Shown here: positions 17,827 to 27,400 of the stretch, piece after piece
Layout: every line of letters starts with the position of its first letter
Numbering within the stretch: the first letter of the stretch is position 1
Source of the DNA: Ignavibacteriales bacterium
GTDB lineage: Bacteria; Bacteroidota; Ignavibacteria; Ignavibacteriales; Ignavibacteriaceae
Reading direction: 5' to 3'
Length of the DNA stretch: 32,676 bases
Assembly: GCA_016182615.1 (NCBI GenBank)
Contig: JACPGF010000448.1
Coordinates: 1 to 32,676 of the forward strand
Program-made: the position numbers and the translations under genes
Notes under the pieces: model-generated
What the model was told of the DNA's origin: nothing
The model's database searches: none
The model's input: only the letters and a program-made list of their open reading frames with translations

Positions 17827-19074
17827 TTATGGCTCCATTAAATCATTTGCAATTCTTTCGCCTAAGTTGCTGCCTGCATACGCTCCAGCAAAGCCCCCGA
17901 CTAATCCACCAACAACACCCCCGACTGCAGTGCCCACTCCGGGACATAAGCCTGTACCTATTGCTGCTCCAAGTTCGGCACCCGTTCCTGCGCCAGCAAC
18001 TGCACCTGCCCATCCACCAGCGACACTACCAACTGTACTAATTGTATTAGCACCAGCTTGGCCTCCATCCATTTGCAAAGCAGAACCAATTCTATACGCG
18101 TCTATTGCAACTGCAATTGGAGTTGCAACTTTCGAAGCCCCATCGATAAATCTCCCTGTTTTTGAGAGGGATTCGAAAGCTGGGGTTGACAACGGAGTAT
18201 GTGGGTCAATCTGACCCGGTATATTAACATTCAAATGAGGATTTTTTACGTAACCATGTGCCCCATCCACTCTCACTGCAGGTTCCCCTACGGGTTTACC
18301 ATTTTTTACTCTTCCGCTTTTTGTATTTGCTATTTCCACCGTTGTTGAGCCTCCCTTGGCTTTTCGAACTTTATATTCTTGGTTATTCCCGGTTTTTGCT
18401 CCCTTAGCAGCATTTGAGGCCTTCGCACTAACAGAGTCTCTGCCATCCGGGTCTATCACATTCACCGGATTATTCATACAATAATTATATCCGCTCCATT
18501 CAGGGTACTTGTCCGCAAGCGGGTCAACATTTAGCCACCGGCCAAGTTCGCTGTCGTAATACCGCGCGCCAAAGTAATCGAGGTTGGTCTCTGTATCACG
18601 TTCTTTTCCCGTGAAGTAATACCTCTCGTTTGGCGAGCTGTTGTTATAACTCCTTAGTATTTCGCCAAAGGCGTAATAGTCCTGCGCGTTGAGTACTGTA
18701 CCCGTTGTGTCTATGGTTACACGGTTGCTGCCCAAATGCTTGTCCCTTTGGGAGTCCTGCACGTAGTAGCGGCGGTTGTCCACCCGCAGCTTTACCATTA
18801 TTTCCTCATTGGTTTCAGGGTCTATCCATATAGCATCACGGCTGCCAACATCCACCCGGCCAATGCTGACTGTGCCAAACAGGTTAAAATACTTGTAACC
18901 CTCGGTACTGCTGTGCAGTGCCATCTCGCGGCCGGTATGGTCGCGGATGTACCGCTCCGTTACACCGCCTTTTATTTTTTCTATGCGGTTACCACTCTCA
19001 TCGTAACGGTATTTTACCATACCCTGCGGGGTGCTCATCTGCAGGGGCAGGTTACGGTGGTCGTAGGTAAACAT
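17827..19074 (-). CDS. Orphan Rhs core plus glycine-zipper toxin tip (module 3)
   Basis: This 415-residue frame begins at MFTYDHRNLPLQMSTPQGMV, matching FDYDHRNLPLQ of the full-length gene. It carries the core to IDPDG (residue 211), then a 204-residue tip. The tip's last 70 residues are rich in Gly and Ala in a GxxxG-like pattern (GAVAGAGTGAELGAAIGTGL, VVGGLVGGFAGAYAGSNLGE). This is typical of glycine-zipper segments that insert into membranes. A membrane-acting toxin is inferred, and a translocation aid is the alternative. The core copy has a five-codon insertion (SQRDK) after YYVQD. The ATG has a weak AAGG 8 nt upstream, so it could be translated on its own, but it lacks a signal peptide. 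Confidence 0.75.
   Translation of the reverse strand: MFTYDHRNLPLQMSTPQGMVKYRYDESGNRIEKIKGGVTERYIRDHTGREMALHSSTEGYKYFNLFGTVSIGRVDVGSRDAIWIDPETNEEIMVKLRVDNRRYYVQDSQRDKHLGSNRVTIDTTGTVLNAQDYYAFGEILRSYNNSSPNERYYFTGKERDTETNLDYFGARYYDSELGRWLNVDPLADKYPEWSGYNYCMNNPVNVIDPDGRDSVSAKASNAAKGAKTGNNQEYKVRKAKGGSTTVEIANTKSGRVKNGKPVGEPAVRVDGAHGYVKNPHLNVNIPGQIDPHTPLSTPAFESLSKTGRFIDGASKVATPIAVAIDAYRIGSALQMDGGQAGANTISTVGSVAGGWAGAVAGAGTGAELGAAIGTGLCPGVGTAVGGVVGGLVGGFAGAYAGSNLGERIANDLMEP
18442..19072 (-). repeat. RHS core repeat, copy 3
   Basis: This is the longest of the truncated copies. It is homologous to the full gene from the IDPDG codons to the YDHRN codons, where similarity ends at about 19065-19072. It carries the AIWIDPETNEEIMVKL block shared with copy 4 and a 15-nt insertion (SQRDK) found in no other copy. 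Confidence 0.85.
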
Positions 19075-19233
19075 ACGTTAGGCCTTTTGCAGAAGAAAAC
19101 AATTACCAATTCTGTAGTATAGTAGGCATAAATAAAATTGCCACTCAAGTGGTTTACCAGCAGAAGACATTACAATTACAGGAAAATTTTATCAAAGTGC
19201 TTCATTATATTGCAAAGAACAGCATTAAATAAC

Positions 19234-19647
19234 TCAATAACCATGAAACTTTATGAATGCTTTTAAGTATAAATATTTATTTTGCTCATCAATTTCGGAG
19301 ATTTCAGTGAACTCGATAAATTCTTTTAAAAAACCTTCAAAAGATGTATCGGTAAATAATTTTACTTTATCTTTGCTTTTGATTAAAATCCAAGGAGTAC
19401 AATGTACTTCATTGTATCTGCAATAAAAGATACCATCTTTATAATTACGATTTTTATTCTCCAAAATATTGACTAAAATAATCCCTCTTCGATCAATATC
19501 TGAATAACCTTGAATTTCATTGAAGGATTTTGATAATGAAATTAGCAATGTATCAGGGACATTTTTAACATAACTTAAAGTTGGTTTTATTTGTAATTGA
19601 ACTTTAACTGCTAAAATCACAAGTAGAAAAAAGAATAGTTTTTTCAT
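19234..19647 (-). CDS. Candidate exported immunity protein for module 2 HEIVH tip
   Basis: This 137-residue protein has an N-terminal signal peptide or anchor (MKKLFFFLLVILAVKVQLQ) and a soluble remainder with no recognised family (ITDxxxEGFLKEFIEF-like helices near the end). It starts 6 nt after the stop of the module 2 Rhs fragment and is strongly AT-rich. By position it is the immunity gene for the HExxH tip before it. An exported immunity protein would fit a toxin acting in the periplasm. No clear Shine-Dalgarno precedes the ATG. The immunity role is inferred from position only. Confidence 0.6.
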   Translation of the reverse strand: MKKLFFFLLVILAVKVQLQIKPTLSYVKNVPDTLLISLSKSFNEIQGYSDIDRRGIILVNILENKNRNYKDGIFYCRYNEVHCTPWILIKSKDKVKLFTDTSFEGFLKEFIEFTEISEIDEQNKYLYLKAFIKFHGY

Positions 19648-19653
19648 AATTTT

Positions 19654-20517
19654 TTAATTTTCTTTTAGTTCGTCCATTATTTTATTTTCAACCTTTTTCG
19701 GCTTCACCTCTCCATCTTTTCTTTCTTCTCCTTTCAATTGGGTTTGTTTGTCTTTATTTATCTCACTCTCATCTGTCGCATGAACTATCTCATGACCAGC
19801 AACAGCCCCAATTACTTGATCAACAGTTAATCCAGCCGCTTTGCTACTTTTTTCCATAAAAGTATTAATTGAGCCTTCATTAATAGTTATTGACGCTTCT
19901 TTTATACCAATTGAGCCATTTGTATTTTGGAATTGTCCATAATTATCTTTTGGATTGAAATTACCTTGGATAGTTTCCCCTAAACGAAAAATGGTCTTAT
20001 CTCCTTCCTTTCGAATTACTGTCTTATCCGAAATATCCAGATGTACCTTTATTTTTGATTTTACCACTTGATCAAGCATAAGTCCTCCTGTTTTGGTCAT
20101 TGCTAATGCATTGCAAATTCTTTTAACAGCCGATGTCGCATTTTTACCAAATTTGAGTGTGCCATCCTTTTGTCTAACTATACTTATCTCTTTATTTTTT
20201 GAATCAACCACTTTTCTTCCATCCGGGTCAACAGAGTTTACCGGATTATTCATACAATAATTATATGGGCTCCACCCCGGGTATTTGTCAGCAAGCGGGT
20301 CAACATTTAACCACCGGCCTATTTCGCTATCATAATACCGCGCGCCAAAGTAGTTTAATCCGCTTTCGGTGTCTCTTTCTTTACCCGTATAATCATACCT
20401 CTCGTTTGGCGAGCTGTTGTTATAACTTCTTAGTATTTCGCCAAAGGCGTAATAGTCCTGCGCGTTCAGCACAGTGCCGGTGGTGTCTATGGTTACCCGA
20501 TTACCGAAAAAATGCAT
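19654..20517 (-). CDS. Orphan Rhs core plus HExxH metalloprotease-like tip (module 2)
   Basis: This 287-residue frame starts MHFFGNRVTIDTTGTVLNAQ, so it keeps only the last third of the RHS core (RYYDSEIGRWLNVDPLADKY) up to DPDG at residue 100. A 187-residue tip follows. It contains GAVAGHEIVHATDESE with His242-Glu243-x-x-His246, a zincin motif. A late VENKIMDEL helix could supply a third ligand. Zinc-protease tips are known among polymorphic toxins, but the peptide target cannot be read. It has no signal peptide or YD repeats, so it should act only after being joined to the full gene. The first four residues come from non-core DNA at the breakpoint. Confidence 0.78.
   Translation of the reverse strand: MHFFGNRVTIDTTGTVLNAQDYYAFGEILRSYNNSSPNERYDYTGKERDTESGLNYFGARYYDSEIGRWLNVDPLADKYPGWSPYNYCMNNPVNSVDPDGRKVVDSKNKEISIVRQKDGTLKFGKNATSAVKRICNALAMTKTGGLMLDQVVKSKIKVHLDISDKTVIRKEGDKTIFRLGETIQGNFNPKDNYGQFQNTNGSIGIKEASITINEGSINTFMEKSSKAAGLTVDQVIGAVAGHEIVHATDESEINKDKQTQLKGEERKDGEVKPKKVENKIMDELKEN
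20219..20505 (-). repeat. RHS core repeat, copy 2 (shortest)
   Basis: Homology to the full gene runs from the DPDG codons (20219) to the NRVTIDTTG codons and stops near 20505. This copy is about 290 bp, against about 580-630 bp in the other copies, so any recombination with the full gene must use this short stretch. Confidence 0.85.
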
Positions 20518-20628
20518 GCAAATTTTGCTAAATTGAGAATATACGCATAATGTAACTACTCAGTTGATTTTAATAGCATCGAAATTCAAAATTCGCACTT
20601 TTCTTTATTATAAATATATATTAGATGG

Positions 20629-20645
20629 GATTTTAAGTTAAAATC
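20629..20645. promoter_or_regulatory. 17-bp palindrome upstream of the module 2 Rhs fragment
   Basis: GATTTTAA and TTAAAATC flank a single G, forming a perfect dyad 112 nt before the module 2 start. It could be an operator, but the sequence around it is very AT-rich and chance is possible. Confidence 0.25.
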
Positions 20646-20694
20646 AAAACATAATAATGAGTAATTACCATATAAGAATCTATTTTAAAAATTA

Positions 20695-21420
20695 TTACTC
20701 AAACTGTTTATCTAAAAGGAACCCACCTCCAAAACCTTCTAAACGCACAAGATTGAATTTTTCATCAAACCAAATAAGAACATCTTTTTCACTTTCACAA
20801 AAATACGGTTTAAAGTAAAACTCATATACATTCAAAAACGATCTATTAAAAAATTTCACTTCTTTATAGTGTTTTAAAAGGATTGATAATCCAAAGTAAC
20901 TTGCTGTTTCTGTTCCAACAGCATTTATATCGAAAACTTTGTTTAATACCGATTGAAACTTTATGTACAGTTTACCATTTTTGACAATAAACTTGGCATA
21001 CTTTGCGCCTTTTTTACTTACTGGGATAGCTGTAGAAATAACTACAATTTCCTTTGCATTTGTTTTTTGTAAAAACAACGCACCATCGTATACACCTAAA
21101 GAATCATAAAAATAGCCAAGAGATTCCTCTTCAATAGTATCTTTACGATTGAAAAAAACCTCAGAGTTTTGCATCCAAAATGCGTGTTCGATTATACTAT
21201 TTTTTCTATGCGCTTGTTGCCAATATTTTGAAAACCATTTTTTAAAGGTTTTATTCTTGAGGGAATTGAAACTTTTAGCATCTGTTATTGAATCTTGAAA
21301 CAATTCAAAGTAACAAGAATTTTGGTTTATGGATTTATGCCAGTTGTAGTGGAAAAACACTTGTGAAAATGACAAAAAATTGACATTGATAAACAATAAT
21401 ACTATTATTAGAGATTTCAT
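20695..21420 (-). CDS. Candidate exported immunity protein for the full-length Rhs toxin
   Basis: This 241-residue protein starts with a clear signal peptide (MKSLIIVLLFINVNFLSFSQ). The remainder is polar and aromatic-rich and belongs to no family I recognise. It begins 2 nt after the Rhs stop codon with an AGGAAA Shine-Dalgarno inside the toxin gene end, so the two are translationally linked. Its position marks it as the cognate immunity gene of the HEVDH tip. An exported immunity protein implies that the toxin acts outside the cytoplasm. It is AT-rich compared with the Rhs core. The role is inferred from position only. Confidence 0.65.
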   Translation of the reverse strand: MKSLIIVLLFINVNFLSFSQVFFHYNWHKSINQNSCYFELFQDSITDAKSFNSLKNKTFKKWFSKYWQQAHRKNSIIEHAFWMQNSEVFFNRKDTIEEESLGYFYDSLGVYDGALFLQKTNAKEIVVISTAIPVSKKGAKYAKFIVKNGKLYIKFQSVLNKVFDINAVGTETASYFGLSILLKHYKEVKFFNRSFLNVYEFYFKPYFCESEKDVLIWFDEKFNLVRLEGFGGGFLLDKQFE

Positions 21421-21422
21421 GC

Positions 21423-24400
21423 TTATTTCCTAATTGGTTTCCAATTCACTTGCTTATAAGCAGCGCTATTATATCCCCAAAAACTCTTCACAATTTTATC
21501 AATTTCTTTATTACTAACACCCAAGTTATATTTCTTGTTTACTTCTTTAACAAGTGATATCCTATCATTGATATATTGTGGTATAGATATAGCTTCTTCT
21601 TGATTATTATCTCTCTCAATATAATTCTTAAATGTCTCTTCAACCAATCCATGATTCTTTCTAACATCAAAATCAACATGATCAACTTCATGTCCAGCCG
21701 TTTCAACAGTTTCCAAGAAACTTTTGTCAGAAGTATTGTTCATATTTAGTTTTTCAGATAAAGTAATGAGATACTTATCTTCTTTACCTTCTGATAAATC
21801 AGCCGTCCCATTTTTATCACCCATTGTAGTGGTAGGCAGTTTCCCTTTCTTAATAACTACTTTGACTTTCTCAAATTTCCCACCCTTCCTGAATGGTGCT
21901 AATCTTTTTCTACCGACTTCTGAATTCGCATAGTCTTGCCAAGCCTGATCATCTTGCACTCCGGAATCATCAATCTCCATGCCATTGGGATCAATAAACC
22001 GTAGTGGATTATTCATACAGTAATTATATCCGCTCCAACCCGGGTATTTATCCGCAAGCGGGTCAACATTTAGCCACCGGCCAAGTTCGCTGTCGTAATA
22101 CCGCGCACCGTGGTAGTTTAAACCGCTTTCGGTGTCTCTTTCTTTACCGGTATAATCATACCGCTCGTTTGGCGAGCTATTGTTATAACTTCTTAGAATT
22201 TCGCCAAAGGCGTAATAGTCCTGCGCGTTAAGCACAGTGCCGGTAGTGTCTATGGTTACACGGTTGCTGCCCAAGTGGTCTTGCACGTAGTAGCGGCGGC
22301 TGTCCACGCGTACTTTCGATGTTTCTGCAACACCGCTCTCAGGGTCAATAAAAACCACATCACGGCTGCCAACATCCACCCGGCCAATGCTGCCGTTGCC
22401 AAACAGGTTAAAATACTTGTACCCTTCCGTACTGCTGTGCAGTGCCATCTCGCGGCCGGTATGGTCGCGGATGTACCCCTCCGTTACACCGCCTTGTATT
22501 TTTTCTATGCGGTTACCGCTCTCATCATACCGGTATTTTACCATACCCTGCGGGGTGCTCATCTGCAGGGGCAGGTTGCGGTGGTCGTAATCAAACGAGC
22601 TTAAACCCTTGCGGAGATGAAAGGTTATGTTACCCCGGCTGTCGTACAAAAACGGGTATGCCTGGGAACCGTTATTCTCATCAACTGTAATTCCGGCAAG
22701 CAGGTTATTGCCCTGCTGGTACTGGTAGGCTATTTGTTTCCCGCTCCGGTACTTGCTAAGCATATTTCCGTCTTCGTCGTAGGTAAAGTATTCAGCTTTG
22801 TCTGCATCGGTGTTGCAAAATGCCTGCAACAGTTCCTTCCTGTTATTGTACATGTAATTAAACCCCAGCTGCGCCCACTGCCCGCCCATGCCTGCCTGAA
22901 TGATGTTCTGCTGCTCAACGTTGCCATCAGGATAATACCCCAAACTTTCGGTAAACACGCCCGGCATGCTAATGCCTGTTACCCAGCCGCGGAACTGGTT
23001 ATAGGTATAAGCTATTTTTTTGTTGCCCGCGTAGGGTAAAACAAGGCTGTCTATTTGTGCTGCACGATTATACACGTACCGTGCATCGGGCACTGCCGTT
23101 GCCCTGTTATTTACCATACTGCTAAATACCTGCGAAAGTTTTCCTTCATGATCGTAATTATACCAATAATACATTTTATTGTCAACAGATTGTTTTACCA
23201 GGTTGCCCGCGTGGTCGTAACTGTTCTCGGTAATTACCCATGAGCCGCCCGAAGGGAAACACTGGTAAAATTTGGCAACGCGGCCCCGCGAGTCATAGGA
23301 GTACATCTTGTAACCCCATGGCCCGCCCGGTTTGTCGCGGTGTGCCAGGGCCATTAACCTGCCAACCGTGTTTGCAAGGTTATTAAGCCATGAAACAACC
23401 GGCATTTTTTTGAACGCACCAAACACCACCTTTTTATCGTACATGTATTGCATAATCATGTTTGCCGTATCGGCCTCGTGGTTCTCGAAACTGTTCGGGG
23501 CTGAAACGTATTCATCATCCCCGTTAAGCTGCGGCCACAGCGCGGTATTTATTACGCCTTTAAGAAACGGCCTGCCTAATTTATCGTAACGGGTATAAAC
23601 AATATTTTCAGCAGTGCTGCTGCCATCCCTTTTTACAAAACGCAGCCTGCCATACTTGTCGTACTTCATCCCTGTAAACCCTTCATCGGGCGAGGATTTG
23701 GCAGTAAGGTTACCTAAATTATCGTACGTGTAGGTAGTTTGTTTACCCATCGGTGAGGTTACTGCCAGCAGCCGGTTCAATTGGTCGTAAGCAAAAGTTG
23801 TGGCAGCCCCGCCTGCCCGCGTAGAGGTAACATTGCCAAAACGGTCTAAAAACTTGAAAACGGTATCGTTTTTCTCGTCAACCAGCATTTCCTGTTCAAA
23901 GCATTGGTTATCGTTATGTAAAGTGTAAACCATTTTCTGCTGCGTAGAACCGCTCTCCGTGCCTGCCAAAAATTTTACCGATACGGGTCTGCCGAATCCA
24001 TCGTAAGATGTAGCCGTCCTGCGGTTCATGGCATCACTGTTAAAATCGGGCTTGCCGGTAAAGTTAAAACTGGTGGAGTCGCGCAAAGCGAAGGACAGAT
24101 CCGGCTGCATAGCCTTTACCGTCCGCAGTTGCCCGTAGGAGTCGAAGCTGAACAAGGAGGCTATACTCCTGAAATCGTTCACATCCATGCTCAGGCGCTT
24201 CGTCATCGTTACTTCGTTCCGGGTGTCATCAAAGGCGTACTCAACCGAGCCCGCGCTCACCCCGTCTATAACATTATTAAAAACTCCGGTAATAAACATT
24301 GCGGGTTTAACTGCCGGATCGAACTGGAAAGATTTCACGCCAAAGTTGGTGTCACACGATTCCTGAATAGAAAGAGGAGCATAGAATTTAATTGCCGCCA

Positions 24401-27400
24401 ATTTTTTATTAGTGTTTTTAAACTCCTGCAAAACAGAGGTCATGTTAATTTCCAGCGTTGAGTTATTGTTGAACTGTCCGCTTACTGCAGTACCGGCCTG
24501 AAGCACGTTGTTCGCGTTATAGAAGTATGGCACCATGATGAAAACATTGTCCTGGCACCCGGAAATGGTAGCGTTAAGCGCTTTTACTTTATAAACCGCG
24601 CTGTTTAACGATACCACATTTTGCAGCATATCTTTGGCGAAATAATGGTATAAAAAACCGGTGCAAATCCGCGTAGAATCTACGGGGTCATTTCCAGTCC
24701 ACGGTTCATCAGTTCCGGGGCCGCTATAACTTGCTGTATCGGAAGCAGTTGTTGGTGCATCCGGATCTTCAGAAATTTCACCGGAACCAATTTCACCCTC
24801 GGTGGCTTCGTTTTTAACGGCTCCATCAATTTCACCCGTACCGGGAGGGAGACCGATATGGCTTTTAATGTATCCTGCTGCCATGAAAGAATGATCTCCG
24901 TTAGATACAACCGGTGGATACGAGGTGCTCTTGTAATACTGGTAAAGCGTTGTCTTGTCCGCCGGGAATGAAAACTGTTGGGTTACTGCCAAAGGGTTAA
25001 CGGGGGTGTTTGGATTAATATATCCCCCCGGAAACCTTGCCTTTTCCAGCCTGTTCAAAGCATCGTAATCATAATCCGAGATAAATCCATTAGCGTTCAC
25101 CTCAACAAGGGGCTGCCCGGTGCCTGAATAATAAGTCCGCTGTTTGATTGTATCTTCTATCCCATTAGCATTCGGGTAAATGAGCTGCTGCTCGGCTGGC
25201 ATGGTTGTATTATTCCAAATCTCCGCACTAACCGAAGAGTCTCTTACCACTCCATCGGTATAGACAATTTTACCGGGATACGTGTAAATCCATTTGTATT
25301 TTGGTGGATACAGTTGAACCATCTGCCCGTTTATCAGCCCCCACCCGTCATCGGAACAATACGTGCGTAAGGTATCGTACACGTTATAATTAAACTCCAA
25401 CCGGGCACCGTTACTAAAAAGTTTTTTCCGCAGGGAATACCTGTTAAGGTTAGGGATGGTGTCGGGGGCTTTTACAATTTGCGGTGATGTGTTGTAAATA
25501 TATTTAACCGTGTCAAGTGTCAGCATGTTAATTTCGGCTGTCGGTTTACAATACAACTCAATTGCACTGGTGGGCCCGGCATAAAAATTATCGCCGTAAT
25601 ACAATGTTTTTTTATGGCTGTAAACGGCCGCATCGGTATAGATTTTTTCCTCTGCCAATAAATTAGTATGATAGAAAGAGCTGTTACCGTTAAGAGTACT
25701 TTCCGGAGACCGGTATGCAGTATATTTGTACAAATTTTTCATGGAATCTTTTTCAGTTGTTCTGCCGATACGGTATTTTGTGTCATTAAGAACCTGCCTG
25801 TTTGTAATCTCGAAATAATTATACTCGTAGCTCTTTGCATTCTTGAAAAACACATCAGCACCCTTTAAGGAAAACTCTGTCGTTCTTTTCAGATCAAACA
25901 GACCCGTGTATGCATGCCAAAAATTTGATTCAAATGTCCCTTCGTCCCATTCGTTTACAATTAAGGTACCCGATCCATCTTCCAGTATGGTTTTTTCATA
26001 CATCAGTTTTGTTTGCCCCGAGTAATCGCTCGCGTTTCCATCCCTTGGCAAAGTGGGATAATAATTAAAAACCTTTTCTGTTTTTATTTCCGGTGGTGCA
26101 GTGTTGGCAGCTAAGTCAAGCAAATTTCTTCGGGTAATAGTAGTTTTCATACTATCTTTTTTATACTTAGACTCAACAGTTAAATAGCGGTTAACAGCTG
26201 TTGCATTGCCGTATTCATAAACCGTTTCATCAACCGTTTTCCGTATCCCGGCAAACAAGTTACTTTTAGTGACCCTTGATACCATGTAATTTGTCTGCCT
26301 GTCGCGGTTAGAAAGCTGGTAGAAATCGTCTAAATTCACCCCCGAAGTATTTTTTAGTTTTACGGGAGAATATATCGTGTTAATTGGCACATAGTTAAAC
26401 TTGGAAATTTTCCCTGAAAAATATTTTATCGAATCGATACAATGCGCGGTGGTGTTAAAGTGTACCGGAGGAATTGCAGTCCCGTCAAAGCTATAGGTTT
26501 TTACAGGATCGGCATACTTGAAAAAATCAATCCTGCCCCCGAAGTCTTTAATGTATTCCACCTCGATACTGCGGTCATGCGAAGAAGACTGCCGTGTTGT
26601 ATCATACCCCGAACTCAAATCGCTTAAGGCGATGGTAACCGGGTCATAGTTCAGCGGCCTGTTGCCTAAAAATATCTCGATACCCCTGAGCAGTGTTTGC
26701 CCGATGAAGGCGAATTTTACATAATTAAACTTGAAAGCCAGCCCCCTGCAAAGAGTGGTTTGGGTGCTATATTCCGAAAAAACGCATTTTTCAAACATCC
26801 TTCTGCCGGAATTCTTTCCGGTTTCGTACGGCAGATAGGAAAATACGAGCGTGTCGCCCTGCTGGTTTATAACATTCTTCAGGTACCAGATGGTGCGCAA
26901 CGGGCGGGTTAAATTAGAGGCATAGTCGGGATAATGAACAGAATCTTCTTCAAAGTAGTATTGCAGACCGTCACCCGGCCAATAGGTCATTTTCCGTAAT
27001 ATCTGTGTCCCATCAATGAAGTTTACATTAGCTAAAGCCGGGTTTGACCTGACGGTTTCAGAATAATTCCCTATCCGCAAATTATGCTCGGGACTATTAT
27101 TAACAAGCGTTTTTTTTGAGCCATCTGACATAAGTAACTGTATTTGGTCAAACTTATGAGGCGATTCATTAAAATATCTTTCGGTACAATAATCATAACC
27201 GGGTACGTGAAAAACAGTGTACTCGCCATTTTGCGGGCCATTACCGGATTCCTTTAACGCGGAAAACCACCTGTTTTCGAAATTTAATACCAGTAATGCA
27301 AACCCTTTAAAACCAAGAATCCACTCCGGCTTATTAAGTGAAAAACCGGACTGTTCGCCCCAATCCAAACCAATCCCGTCATAAAAAACCCGGTGCTCAA

